Program-made: the position numbers and the translations under genes
Assembly: GCF_009811555.1 (NCBI RefSeq)
Contig: NZ_BLIN01000003.1
Location: forward strand, 1,647,508 to 1,711,507
Direction: 5' to 3'
Source of the DNA: Streptomyces caniferus
Lineage (GTDB): Bacteria > Actinomycetota > Actinomycetes > Streptomycetales > Streptomycetaceae
Length of the DNA: 64,000 nucleotides
Shown here: one piece after another, positions 8,591 to 18,731 of the stretch
How positions within the stretch are numbered: the stretch's first letter is position 1
How the letters are laid out: every line of letters begins with the position of its first letter
Notes under the pieces: generated by a model
Seen by the model: only the letters and a program-made list of their open reading frames with translations
Databases searched by the model: none
What the model was told of the DNA's origin: nothing

Positions 8591-10675
8591 GTGAGCACAG
8601 CCGGTGGGCGTCCGGGTGGCACCGGCCAGCCGGAGGGGCGATCGTCGCAGCCGAGTGGGCTGATGGATCTTCTCGGCGTTGCTGCGGTGCTGTTGGATGC
8701 CGAGGGGCGGATCGATTTGTGGAGCCCGGAGGCCGAGGACCTGTTCGGCTATACCGCTGAGGAGGCGCTCGGGCAGTACGCTGCGCCGCTGCTCGTTCAC
8801 GAGCAGCAATGGGATCTGATGATCAAGCTGTTTGCCGAGGTCATGGATACCGGAGAGCGGTGGGCCGGGGCGTTCCCCATCCGGCACAAGGACGGCAGCA
8901 CTCGCTTGGTGGAGTTCCGCAACATGCGGCTGCTGGACGGCCTCGGTGACTTCTACGCCCTTGGCCTGGCCACCGACGGGTCAACGCTTCGGGAGGTCGA
9001 ACGGGACCTTGCCCTGTCCACCCGGCTGATTTCTCAGTCGCCCATCGGGCTGGCGATCCTCGATACCGATCTGCGGTACGTCGCCGTCAACCCCGCTTTG
9101 GAGCGGATGCACGGCATTCCCGCGGAAGACCACCTGGGTCGGCACTACCGCGAGATCATGACCTCGGCGAAGTTCGAGGGGCCGGAGGCCGGGATGCGGC
9201 AGGTCCTCAAGACCGGGGTCCCCATGGTCGACGAGTACACCATCGTGGGCCACACCCCCGCCGACCCACGCAAGCACGCCTGGTCGATCTCGCTGTACCG
9301 ACTGGACGACCCCCAGGGGCGGGTCCTCGGGGTGGCCGACCTGGTAGTGGATGTCACCAACCGTTATCAGGCGGCGACGGAGGCCGCCGAGGCCCGACGG
9401 CGCCTGGCCTTGATCGCCGACGGCTCCGCTCGCATCGGCACCACCTTGGAGGTCGAACAGACCGCCCGGGAGCTTGCCGGCGTCGCCGTTCCCGAGCTCG
9501 CCGACATGGCCACGGTCGACGTCCTCGATTCCGTCCTCGACGAGCACCGTCCGCCCTTGGGCGACGGTCCCGCGCTCTTCCGCGCCCTCGCGGTGCAGGC
9601 CGCGTATGTCACCGAAGCCGTCCAGGCAGCGGACCCGCCGGGCGAGATCGCTGCTTACGACGCCGACCGCCTGCCCACCGAATGCGTACGCACCGGCCGG
9701 CCGATCTTGATCTCCCACATGGATGACGCCGCCATGGCCCGCATCGCCCGGGACGACCGCGCCGCCACGGTGCTGGCCCGCGCCGGCGTGCATTCCTACA
9801 TGCTGCTCCCGCTCACCGCTCGCGGCCAGATCCTTGGCTTCCTGGGGCTGAGCCGTGCCCGTAACCCGCAGCCCTTCGATGAGGACGACCTCGCCCTCGC
9901 CGGTGAGCTGGCCTCCCGCGCCGCGGTGTGCATCGACAACGCCCGCTCGCACCAGACGGTCCGCAATGCAGCCGAGACCCTTCAGCGCAGCCTGCTGCCG
10001 GATCACCCGCCGCACCTCCCCGGCCTTGAGGTCGCTTCCCGGTACCGGCCTGCACAAGCGGCCTACGAGGTCGGTGGCGACTGGTACGACGTCCTCCCGC
10101 TCGACGGCGACAAGACCGTGCTGGTTGTGGGAGACGTCATGGGCAGTGGTATCGACGCCGCCGTCACCATGGGCCGCCTGCGCACCGGCACCAACGACTT
10201 CGCCGACCTCGACCTGGACCCTGCCCAGGTCCTCCATCACCTCGACAAGATCACCTCAGGGCTTGAGCAGTACATCGCCACCTGCGTCTATGCCGTCTAC
10301 GATCCGCACCGCGCGGAGTGCCACATCTCCACCGCAGGCCATCTGCCGCCGGTCCTGGTGCGCAATGGCAAGCACCCGGAACTGCTCGACCTTCCGACCG
10401 GCACCCCACTCGGGGTTGGTGGCGTGCCCTTCGTGACCACGACCATCCCCGTCGGCGCTGGTGATCGGCTGGTCCTGTACACCGACGGACTCGTCGAGGT
10501 CCGTCATCACCCCATCGACGAACGCCTCAACACCCTCCTGCGCCTGCTGGACGCACCCGACCGCACGTTGGAGGAAACCTGCGGCCGACTCCTTCGCGAA
10601 CTCCGGCTTCCCGCTGATCCGGATGATGTCGCCGTGCTCATCGCACGCATGCAACCCTTCGCATCCGACTCTTGA
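8591..10675 (+). CDS. PAS-PAS-GAF-SpoIIE (PP2C) phosphatase
   Basis: 694 residues from GTG 8591, preceded by AAGGAG. Domains in order: PAS about 25-140 (LLDAEGRIDLWSPEAEDLFG), second PAS about 150-270 (LDTDLRYVAVNPALERMHGI), GAF about 290-465, and a SpoIIE-type PP2C domain about 475-690 with the metal-binding signature GGDWYDV and VVGDVMGSGIDAA. Proteins of this plan are cytoplasmic and dephosphorylate anti-sigma factor antagonists, thereby tuning stress or development sigma factors; light, redox or small ligands may be sensed by PAS/GAF. No anti-sigma partner gene is in the window. Confidence 0.92.
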   Translation: MSTAGGRPGGTGQPEGRSSQPSGLMDLLGVAAVLLDAEGRIDLWSPEAEDLFGYTAEEALGQYAAPLLVHEQQWDLMIKLFAEVMDTGERWAGAFPIRHKDGSTRLVEFRNMRLLDGLGDFYALGLATDGSTLREVERDLALSTRLISQSPIGLAILDTDLRYVAVNPALERMHGIPAEDHLGRHYREIMTSAKFEGPEAGMRQVLKTGVPMVDEYTIVGHTPADPRKHAWSISLYRLDDPQGRVLGVADLVVDVTNRYQAATEAAEARRRLALIADGSARIGTTLEVEQTARELAGVAVPELADMATVDVLDSVLDEHRPPLGDGPALFRALAVQAAYVTEAVQAADPPGEIAAYDADRLPTECVRTGRPILISHMDDAAMARIARDDRAATVLARAGVHSYMLLPLTARGQILGFLGLSRARNPQPFDEDDLALAGELASRAAVCIDNARSHQTVRNAAETLQRSLLPDHPPHLPGLEVASRYRPAQAAYEVGGDWYDVLPLDGDKTVLVVGDVMGSGIDAAVTMGRLRTGTNDFADLDLDPAQVLHHLDKITSGLEQYIATCVYAVYDPHRAECHISTAGHLPPVLVRNGKHPELLDLPTGTPLGVGGVPFVTTTIPVGAGDRLVLYTDGLVEVRHHPIDERLNTLLRLLDAPDRTLEETCGRLLRELRLPADPDDVAVLIARMQPFASDS

Positions 10676-11189
10676 CGTACGCCCCAGTCCGGCAGATCGC
10701 GAGAATGATCATCTGCGCGGGGCTGAAGACCGTCGGATGGATCACGCCTGACACGTCCCTCCCCAACCCACTCGAACCGGCCGCGTACCGCCGTGACGGG
10801 CGGCCGGTATACCCGATCCGCAGGGCCTCACCCGACGCCGACTTCACCAAGCCCGGTGACGAGGGCGGCACCCCGAGCGGTGGACCCAGCACGTCACCCT
10901 CAGCCATTGCGCCTTCGGCGACATTCCCTGGACACCGAACAAAACTCAGGACAGACGTTTGCATCGGGGTCAACCGTAAAGATCGAGCCTGCCCAACCGC
11001 TCAGGCCTGCGAGGCTGCCCGCTCCCCAATTCCAGGCACGAGACCATAGAACTAACAAGCCACCACATTCAGCTGACGATGCGTCAGCTAAATCAGCATG
11101 CACCCTGCCAGAGGCGGGTGCCGGTGGCGGGTGAGGGCTGCCGCCAGGAGGGCGATGCGGCTCGCCTGTACGGCGGAGGCGGTGAGGAG
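10676..11189. other. Non-coding stretch; part resembles 25755-25920
   Basis: No credible gene. An open frame starting at 10672 has a TTG start inside the phosphatase stop region and unlikely composition. Bases about 10975-11130 resemble about 25755-25920 in order and wording (ATCGAGCCTGC, then CTCCCCAAT, then TCAGC and CAGCATGC, then CCTGCCAGAGG), so this is a dispersed repeat of unknown origin. Confidence 0.5.
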
Positions 11190-11436
11190 AGGGGGCGTGG
11201 CCTTGGACCTGGTTTCCACGCGGGCCGAGTTCCAGGGCGGTGGTCCTGGTCAGTCCGTGCAGGGCCCAGGTGCTGGTGGTGTACGCGCTGGGGTGGTGCG
11301 CGGTGAGGGCTGCGCGGGAGGTGTCGGTCGCGATGACCGTGGCGCCTTCCTGTTCGAGGGCCTCGGCCTCGGCCGCTGTCCGGCCGCGTGCGGCGCCGGT
11401 GACCATCACGACCTTTCCCGTCGGGCGGCGGCTCAC
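11190..11436 (-). pseudogene. SDR gene, internally deleted
   Basis: Starts with GTG at 11436 overlapping the FAH stop (GTGA). The N-terminus has the SDR cofactor motif (GKVVMVTGAARGRTAAEAEA, then VIATD), but after about 45 residues the frame jumps directly to SAYTTSTWALHGLTRTTALE, the catalytic Tyr region, where Lys is replaced by Thr. Roughly 100 residues are missing and the downstream part is out of frame. It was probably the last gene of the ring-cleavage operon. Confidence 0.65.
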
Positions 11437-12392
11437 GGCCGCTCCCGAGATTCGCGCCTGCCGGCGGGGAGGGGGACGGGGGTGGTGCCGGGCACGATGG
11501 TGTTGGAGATGCTGCCGATCTCCTGCACGGTGAGGGTGACGGTGTCGCCGGGCTTGAGCGGGGGTGGGGACTGCTTGCCGTTGCGGCCCCAGAGTTCGGC
11601 GAGGCAGCCGCAGGTGCCGGAGCCGAGGACGTCGCCGGGCAGGACGCGGGTGCCTCGGGAGGTGTAGGCGACCATCTCCTCGAATGTCCAGCTCATGTTG
11701 GACAGCAGGTCGGAGCCGACGAGCTGGCCGTTGACCTCGGCGGTCAGAGCGAGGCGCAGCAGGCCGTCGGTGTCCCAGTAGGGCTCCAGTTCGTCCGCGG
11801 TGACGAGGCAGGGTCCGAGGGTGGTGGCGGTGTCCTTGCCCTTGCAGGTGCCGAGGCCGACCTTCATCTCGGCGGACTGGAGGTCCCGGGCCGACCAGTC
11901 GTTGACGACGGTGTAGCCGAGGATGTGGTTGCGGGCCTGTTCCGGGGTGAGGTCGCTTCCTTCGCGGCCGATGACCACGGCGACCTCCAGCTCGAAGTCG
12001 AAGGTGTCGGAGCCGGGCGGGTACGGGATGTCGTCGTGCGGCCCGAAGACGGCGTGCGGGTTGGTGAAGTAGTAGGTGGGTGCCGCGTACCACTGTTCCG
12101 GCACGCCGGAGGTCCCGTCGATGGAGCGGCGCACGCCTTCTACGTGCTCCTCGAAGGTCACGAAGTCCCGTATGGAGGTGGGCTGGAGCGGAGGCAGCAG
12201 GCGCACCTCGGCGAGCGGCGGCCCGGGGGGTACGTCGAGTGCGGCAGCTCCGGCGTCGAGCAGTGCCTCAGGTCCCTCGCCGCGGGCGATGATCTCGGTG
12301 AGGGAGCGGACTCCGGGCAGCGGGTAGAGGGTGTCGTTCTCCACCACCGCGACCTGCGTGTGGTGTCGGTGGGTGTAGGCGGCGAAGCGCAT
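11433..12392 (-). CDS. Fumarylacetoacetate hydrolase (FAH) family protein
   Basis: 319 residues, intact. The FAH core spans about 70-305: IRDFVTFEEHVEG, YYFTNPHAVFGPHDD, the metal ligands in FDFELEVAVVIG (two Glu) and VNDWSARDLQ (Asp), then LGPCLVTADEL and GSGTCGCLAELWG. These divalent-metal enzymes hydrolyse or isomerise C-C bonds in acylpyruvates and ring-cleavage products. Its place behind an extradiol dioxygenase suggests it acts on the cleavage product of a catechol-type ring. It is the only undamaged member of the operon. Confidence 0.88.
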   Translation of the reverse strand: MRFAAYTHRHHTQVAVVENDTLYPLPGVRSLTEIIARGEGPEALLDAGAAALDVPPGPPLAEVRLLPPLQPTSIRDFVTFEEHVEGVRRSIDGTSGVPEQWYAAPTYYFTNPHAVFGPHDDIPYPPGSDTFDFELEVAVVIGREGSDLTPEQARNHILGYTVVNDWSARDLQSAEMKVGLGTCKGKDTATTLGPCLVTADELEPYWDTDGLLRLALTAEVNGQLVGSDLLSNMSWTFEEMVAYTSRGTRVLPGDVLGSGTCGCLAELWGRNGKQSPPPLKPGDTVTLTVQEIGSISNTIVPGTTPVPLPAGRRESRERP

Positions 12393-12479
12393 GGTCGGCT
12401 CCTGGCGAGGTGGTTCCGTGGGGCGGCGCGGGCGGATTCCTGCGGGTTGGCCGGGACCCGCCCGCGCGGCGGGCTCGGA

Positions 12480-13417
12480 TCAGACCGGCGGGGCGACGAA
12501 GACGCCGCGGTCGGGGTCGTTGAACGACTCCTTGGCGACGATCTCGTTCATCGCGTTGGCGGTGCCCCACTGGTCGGTGACCTCGGGCTGGGAGAAGTCG
12601 TAGACGTGCGGGTGCCAGGTGTCCTCGTCCAGGCACTCCAGCTCCGTCGTGTATTCGACGGTGTTGCCATGCGGGTCGAGGAAGTACGTGAAGGTGTTGT
12701 CGCCGGCCATGTGGCGGCCGGGGCCCCACACCTTGGTGAATCCGGCACGGAGTGCCCGGCCGGAGCCGCGCATGTACTCGTCGATGCCGCGCATCTCGAA
12801 GGAGAGGTGGTGCAGTGAGGTGTGGGGGCCCTGGCGATGGCCATCAAGTGGTGCTGGTTGCTGATCCGCATGAAGTGCATGACCTCGCCCATGTGCGGCG
12901 AGCTGAGGGTGTCCGAGAGCCGGAAGCCCAGGTGCTTCTCGTACCAGGTGCGGGTGCGGTGGATGTCGTTCGAGTTCAGCACCACGTGTGAGAGCTTGAC
13001 CGGGATGGACTCGCGTTCCTCGATCTTGCGGTGCCGGCGCGCCTGGACGTCGGCGGAGACCTCGATGGTGCGGCCGTCGATGTCGAAGAAGCGGAAGCCG
13101 TAGCCGCCGCCGGGGGTGTCGACCGTCCCGGGCTGGGTGATCAGCTGCACGCCGCCGGCGAGGAGCCGCTCGGCGAGGGTGTCGACGTCGGCGGGGTGGG
13201 CGGCGCCGTAGGAGACGAGGTCGAGGAGATTTTCGTCGCCCTTGCGCAGTCGGACCACATACTGCTCGGGGAAGCCTTCGGCGACGAGGAAGGAGATGCC
13301 GGAGTCCTCGGCGACCTTGGTCAGGCCCCAGACGCCGGAGTAGAAGTCGAGCTGCTTGTCGTAGTCGGGCACGGCGAGGTCGACGTGCCGCAGGTGGGTG
13401 AGCAGACGTGCGCTCAT
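12480..13417 (-). pseudogene. Extradiol (VOC) ring-cleaving dioxygenase, frameshifted
   Basis: Two VOC modules are readable: HVDLAVPDYDKQLDFYSG at the N-terminus and SHVVLNSNDIHRTRTWYEKH in the middle. After HHLMAIAR (near 12830) the frame shifts by one base and continues LHHLSFEMRGIDEY, FLDPHGNTVEYTTELE to stop 12480. The Fe(II) ligands His, His and Glu (SHVVLN, LHHLSF, TVEYTTE) are all present once the frames are joined, giving about 312 residues as in family members. Either a real inactivating deletion or a sequencing error. ATG overlaps the preceding stop (ATGA). Confidence 0.8.
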
Positions 13418-14439
13418 GGGGTTGTCTCCTCTTCAGGGCTGGACGGCTGGGGCGGTGGGAGCGTGAGGAGCGCGGCGGCGTTGCCGCCGCGGACTCGGTG
13501 GAGGTCGGTGTCGGACAGGCCCGCCGCGCGCAGGGCGCCGACCGGGTCCTGGGCCCCCATGTCGAAGGCGAAGTCCGAGCCGAGGAGCACTCGGTCGGCG
13601 CCCGCGACCCGTACCAGCTCCCGCAGGACGTGCGGGTCGTGGACGAGGGAGTCGAAGTACAGCCGCCGCAGGTAACTGCTGGGCGCGTGGGCGCAGTCCG
13701 CGGCGGCGTCGGTGCGGGCCCGCCACGCGTGGTCGGCCCGGCCGATGTGGGTGGGCAGGTAGCCGCCACCGTGGGCGGCGATCAGCGTAAGGCCGGGGTG
13801 CCGGTCCAGGACGCCGGAGAAGATCAGGTGCGACAGGGCGACCGCGTGCTCCACGGGCTGGCCGACCGAGTTGGAGAGGTACCAGCGGTCCAGCCGTTCG
13901 TCCAGCGTGCAGCCGAAAGGGTGCAGAAAGAGGAGCGCGCCGGTCTCCTCGGCCCGGGTCCAGAAGGGCTCGTAGGCCGGGTCGGAGAGTTCCCGGCCGG
14001 GCGCGTGGCTGGATCTCCGCTCCGCGGAGCCCCTGTTCCAGGGCGTGGTCCAGGGCCCGGACGGCGAGGTGCGGGTGCTGCAGCGGGACCAGTCCGAGTC
14101 CTTGCAGCCGGTCCGGTGCGGCCGAACAGTGGGCGGCGGTGGCTTCGCCCGCGAGGCGGAACACCTTCTCGGCTACCGTCTTGTCGGCCCAGTAGTGGGG
14201 CTGACCAGTTGCACATCGACGCCTTGAGCGTCCATCAGGGCCAGGCGGGCGACGGTGTCGATCATGCGGGGTGCCCGTTCGCGGACCATGGGCCCGCTCA
14301 CCGCCAGGGCGGCGGGGCCGTTGCGGCGGGCGTCCAGGCTCCGCGCCTCGGCCAGGCCCGGAGCTCCTTCCACCATGGCCTCGATCTCGGGCAGCAGGAC
14401 GTGGGCGTGAACGTCCACGGTGGGCGGGGAAGGGGTCAC
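13414..14439 (-). pseudogene. Amidohydrolase (ACMSD-like decarboxylase), two frameshifts
   Basis: Starts with GTG 14439 (GTGA overlap with the gene before). N-terminus VDVHAHVLLPEIEAMVEG holds the HxH metal motif; the frame breaks near 14170, resumes as YWADKTVAEKVFRLAGEATA, breaks near 13990 and resumes as GALLFLHPFGCTLDERL, LIAAHGGGYLPTHIGRADH and VLLGSDFAFDMGAQDPVG, the last two carrying the metal-binding His and Asp. Joined length fits 2-amino-3-carboxymuconate-semialdehyde decarboxylase relatives, which decarboxylate ring-cleavage products or aromatic acids. Confidence 0.75.
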
Positions 14440-14695
14440 GGAAGCTCCCGGAGCATGGTCATCGTGCGGTTAATGAGGCCGGGGATGTCCGTGTCCGGGG
14501 TGCCGTCCAGCTGCCATTGGCCGATCTGCACCGACGCTTCCGCCACCGGGCGGACGCGGTTGATCCGGCGCTCGTAATACGCCTGGAGCAGGGCGTCGTC
14601 CCAGGTGTCCGCCGCGGCGAGCATGCCGGTGAGCACCCAGGCGTCCTCCAGCGAGAGGGCGGCGCCCTGGGCGAGGGTGGGCGGGCTGCTGTCCG
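14436..14695 (-). pseudogene. FAD-dependent aromatic monooxygenase, C-terminal fragment
   Basis: Reads LAQGAALSLEDAWVLTGML then WDDALLQAYYERRINRVRPV to the stop at 14436. The first part is the conserved GD-like region after the flavin site of PheA/TfdB-type hydroxylases (QGA-LSLEDA). Everything upstream has been replaced by an unrelated kinase-like fragment at about 14695. It was the first gene of the operon now visible and probably hydroxylated the aromatic substrate. Confidence 0.65.
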
Positions 14696-15125
14696 GTCGG
14701 CCGCGTCCTGTTCCTCTGCTGGCGCTGGCACCACTCGGTGAGCCCTTCCAGGGCGGCTTCGCGGGCGGCCCCGTCGACCGCGACCGCGGCCTTCACAGCG
14801 CTCGGATGCTGTGTCACGTAGACCGCGCCGACCGGCTTGACACGCAGACGTTGGGCCTCCGCCTCCAGGGCTTGGCGGCGGTCTCCCTCCGGCCCCTTAC
14901 GGCGTCGGCCAGATCGGCGTAGAACGGCACGCGGGGTGCTGCCGGGAGGATTTCGGTGCAGGCGGTCAGCTCGCCGACTCGGCCGGTGGAGGTGTCCAGG
15001 ATGTGGGAGAACTCTTTGCGAACCCGTTCTGCAAGGTCCGGCACGGGCAGGGAGTGCAGGTACAAGTTCGCGGCGTCGTAGCCAGAGGGGGCGGTGCCCC
15101 AGCCCTCCCAGTCCATGAGGGTCAA
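14695..15125 (-). pseudogene. Aminoglycoside-phosphotransferase-fold protein, 3' fragment
   Basis: Begins LMDWEGWGTAPSGYDAANLY, which matches the metal-binding Asp region (DWE) of the APH/choline-kinase fold, then runs in one frame to about 14900 and shifts to QRLRVKPVGAVYVTQHPSAV. The ATP-binding N-lobe and catalytic loop upstream are missing. It is a dead fragment joined to the monooxygenase remnant. Confidence 0.5.
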
Positions 15126-15237
15126 CTGTGGTCAGGCTCGGACGCATACCGCCCAGCGAATCGAACGCCCGAACCGGAGCGCCCGGAACCACTCGGGAAG
15201 GTCAACCCCTTCCGAGCGCTCCTCTGACCAACCAAAG

Positions 15238-15268
15238 AATCGCCCCGGCCGTTGAGGCCGGGGCGATT
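15238..15268. terminator. Intrinsic terminator, 13-bp stem plus T run
   Basis: Arms 15238-15250 and 15256-15268 pair perfectly around a 5-base loop and are followed by TT on the plus strand and preceded by AA, so it could work in either direction. It separates the decayed catabolic block from the toxin/immunity block. The 15269-15536 stretch after it holds nothing I can name. Confidence 0.75.
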
Positions 15269-15536
15269 TTGCGCTGCTTCGATTACCTCAGGACACTGCA
15301 GTTCGCAGTCGTTCCCCGGCGCCAACCCAGCTTTTCGCAGGTGGCGCCCTGCCAGAAACCCGAAATTCCATGCTTCTTGATTGAGGTCAATGAGGGGCTG
15401 TCATTAGGCCGGCAGACCCTATTGCAAGATCGAAGCCTAGTATTTCACGATTCCCTTTGTGTCACCTATGTCCAGCACGAAATCGCTGACCACCGCCGTG
15501 CATGGCGTCAGCTGAAGGAAACGGCAACGACATACG

Positions 15537-15977
15537 CTAGGGAGACTTCTTGAAAACGAATCTGTTCGGTGAATCCTCCGAGGTTTGGATGTAGATTCCG
15601 TCCTTGGCTCCCTTACCCATGACGTAAAGGTCATCTATGAGCGCGCGGATCTTTGGACCCGTCTTGAGATCGAGAGTAATCTGCTGATCCGCCAAGGAGG
15701 TGGGCCTCTTCGGTAGGGTCCATGTCCCCTCGCCGGTGATGGAACCTACGGGTGTCTCGCCGACCAAGCCACCTGGAATCTTTACCGCCTCGGCCGTGCC
15801 GTCTTCATGCAGGGTTACCCGTGCCCCCCGAGGTCCGGACCAGGTACCTATCAGTTCGCTCCGCTTTGCGGAGGCACCAGTGAAGAACCCCGAGTCAATA
15901 ACGCAGTAGAGGAGAAATCCTCCACCGGCGAGCGCCAGTACGACGCAGAGCACGGAAATCATGATGACTTTTTTCAT
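15537..15977 (-). CDS. Candidate immunity protein: membrane-anchored, toxin-coupled
   Basis: 146 residues. ATG 15977 was chosen because it overlaps the TGA of the upstream ALF-repeat gene (ATGA) and has a GGAGGAGG site inside that gene. N-terminus KKVIMISVLCVVLALAGGGFLL is one membrane helix; the rest (ELIGTWSGPRGARVTLHEDG, EGTWTLPKR, QQITLDLKTG, FVFKKSP) is an extracytoplasmic beta-rich domain. Translational coupling to a putative secreted toxin is how immunity genes are often arranged. I know no exact family name. A degenerate relative lies at 21832-22055. Confidence 0.6.
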   Translation of the reverse strand: MKKVIMISVLCVVLALAGGGFLLYCVIDSGFFTGASAKRSELIGTWSGPRGARVTLHEDGTAEAVKIPGGLVGETPVGSITGEGTWTLPKRPTSLADQQITLDLKTGPKIRALIDDLYVMGKGAKDGIYIQTSEDSPNRFVFKKSP

Positions 15978-18629
15978 CGCAAGTTCACCTCCTCCTCCCA
16001 ATAAACGGCCTGATGCTTTGTCCTGAGCGGAAGATCGAACCGATCCGCAATATAGGTGAGTGGGTTACCGACATATTTCTCAATATACTCCTTGGCGGGC
16101 CCCGGTAGGTGAGTGAAGGAGGTGATAGTGGTGTCGTTATCGATCTGGATACCTATCTTGACTTTCCCTGTCTTGGAGTCTCGCGAGATGACCTTGAATT
16201 TATAGCCGTATGAACCAACGAAGGTGGCGGTTGAGGTGCCGAACTTCCCGCCGGAGGCCCGGTTCTTGGCTGTTCCTGTCCAGCCGAGCGAGAGTACATC
16301 CGTGGCGTCCGATAGCAGGCGAGGCCAGCCCTCAAGCTTCATAACGCTATAACCGCCAAGGAAATCGTCCGGATCGCCGTTGCGGATCTTCGTGACGATC
16401 TCTGCGCGGACGTAGTCCATCGAATGATCATTGCGGATTTGCTCGGTGAACTCGTCTCCGACGGTGAAGAAGTCCACCTTGTTTCCAGTGCCGAACAGCC
16501 ATTGGAATCCGAGGTCGATGGCATCCGGCTTGGGGCCTTGACCATCCTTCCAGTCGGCGACGAGCGCTTCCCGCAGGAACTGGAGCTGCTGCCGCTCCAC
16601 TTCCGAAAGGGCCTGTTCTGCCTTGCGGCGCCGTTCCTCCTCCTGACGGCGAGCCTCTTCTTCTTCGCGCTTCTTAGTGACGTAGGTGGCGAGGGTTTGC
16701 TTGTAAGCCGTAGCAGCGGCCGCTGCGTCCTTGCCGGCGGATTCTGCTGAGGCGCGTGCTGCGTTCGCAGCAGTGTAGGCGGAGTTGGCGGAGGCGTTCG
16801 CTTGCATGGCGGAGACGGAGGCGCGTGATGCCTCGTATTCGGCCTTGTCGGCATCGCGTTCGGCTGCGTTGGCTGCCGCGTCGGCGGTGCGTGCGGACTT
16901 TGCGGCGGCGGCTGCCGACTCTTCGGCTTCCGTTGCGTGCTTGCTGGCTTGCTTGGCGTATTCGTTCGCCTGGCCGGCCGCCTGCGTTGCCTCTTTGCTG
17001 TACTTTTCAGCGTCAGCTGCGGCGTTGTTGGCCTTGGCCGCGACGACCCTTGCTTCCGCTGCGTTCTTTTGCGCGGTGGCGGCCGTTCCGGCGGCTTCAG
17101 CGATGAGTTGCTGGACTATGACGACATGGATGGCGGTGAGATGGTCCCGGCGCGCGCTCGCATATTGCCCCACTTGGATGAAATCATGCAGGGCCTCGGG
17201 GGTTCCTTCGAGAGCGATCCGGGCCGCTGCCTTGGTCTCGTCACCGCCGCTACCTGCCAGCTGGGTAGCGCGGATCCGTTCGTCGAGTTCCTGGGCAGCG
17301 TACTGGCCCTCGCTTAAGAATTCGCGGAGCTTGGCGACTGAGCCATCCCTCAAAGCTGCCTGGGCGGCTTTGTTGAGCTCCGTACCCCCGCTGCCGGCGA
17401 TCCGGGTGACGAGGATGCCGTAGTCGGTCTGTGCGGCCTCATCCGCGCCGGTGCGGAGGAACTCTGTGATCTGCTTTGCGTCGCCCTTGAGTGCCTCGTC
17501 GGCCGCCTTGCGAACGTCCTCGTAAGTGCTGTTGATCGCGAGGTTCTGGACTCGTGATCGCTCGTCCTGTTCTGCGGCCTGCTGCCAGCCGGTGCGCAGG
17601 TACTCCTTAACGGCGTCGTCGGAGCCTGTCAGTGCGGCCTTAGCGGCTGCCTGGCTCCAAGGTCCGCGAACCTTCATTGCCAGGACAGCGGCCCGGCGGC
17701 CCTTGGCCACCACGTCCTTGACGTCGGCATCAGACTTGGCGGCTTCAGCGACCAGGCGCCTGGCTTCGTCGTCGAGCTCCTGGGCAGTCTTGGCCTGTTT
17801 CTTTGCTTCTGCCTCCTCCAGCGTCTGGGCCTGCTGCTCGGCCCTGGCCTGCGTGATGCCGGCTTGGGTTCGGGCCTTGAGCTCCTCGGCTTCGACCTTG
17901 GTCGCGATGTTGTGGACCTTGTTAGCGGTGGCAACCGCCTCAGTTGCCTTGTCAGCAGCCTCCTTGGCTGCATCGGCATGTCCGGAGGACTCCTTGGCAG
18001 CCGTTGCTGCCTCACCCGCATGATCTGCTGCCTGTTTCGCTGCGGTCGCGGCATTTCTGGCGTGCCTGGCAGCGTCACGTGCCGCTACCCGGGCGTCCTT
18101 CGCAGCGTCGGCGGCTTCATAGGCGAGGTTGCGTGCTGCGAGGGCTGCACGGCGTGATTCCCGGGCCTGGCTGCGGGCGGTTGCCGCCCACTGCTTGGCC
18201 TTGGCGAACTCGGCACTTGCCGTGCCCGCATGACGGCCGGCCTCATCAGCCGCATCGGCGGCAGCATCTGCATTGCTGCTGGCGCTGGAGGCTGCGTTTG
18301 CCGCATCACCGGCCGCTCGGGCGGCGATCTCCACCTGCGCGGCGGCTTGTTCTGACTTCTCGGCGGCAGCTGCCGCGGTGTTGGCTTGCTCGGCAGCCTT
18401 ACGCGCAACCGAAGCGGTGCTGGCGTCGGTCGCTGCGTTGGCAGCTGCTTCACGGGCCCGTGAAGCAGCTGCGGCGGCTGCGGAGGCCGCCGCAGCCGCC
18501 TTTGCCGCGGCGTTCGCAGCCATCCGGGCTGCGTGGTTGGCGGCTTGTGCCGCACCAATGGCATCCTGCGCGGCTTGGGCCGCTCCTTGAGCCGCGGCGG
18601 CGGCTTTGACCCCGGCCTTGGCTGACTTA
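15974..18629 (-). pseudogene. ALF-repeat giant secreted protein, 3' part (cut by IS)
   Basis: Continues the reading frame of 19995-20884 after removal of the IS and one TTA duplicate (junction reads GESAAKSAKAG). About 885 residues: long Ala-rich coiled coil, five ALF-type repeats (LRTGWQQAAEQDERSRVQ, LRTGADEAAQTDYGILVTRI, LSEGQYAAQELDERIRATQL and others), second coiled coil, then a distinct C-terminal domain of about 180 residues (from AIDLGFQWLFGTGNKVDFF to the stop) unlike the repeats. In Streptomyces, ALF repeats often sit in polymorphic toxins whose last domain is the effector. The nature of this effector is unknown. Confidence 0.8.
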
Positions 18630-18731
18630 GACGTCGTTTCTTTTGGGACGAGAGACCTACACCGATGGTCTGACGCGCTGCCCGATGTGTTTCATCACGT
18701 CTGCTGGTCCGATAGCGGAGTGAGTGATCTT

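Noticed and set aside
10672..11049. 125-residue plus-strand frame after the SpoIIE-type phosphatase
   Set aside because: Starts with TTG inside the preceding stop region, no ribosome binding site, low-complexity Pro/Ser-rich sequence and overlap with a dispersed non-coding repeat.
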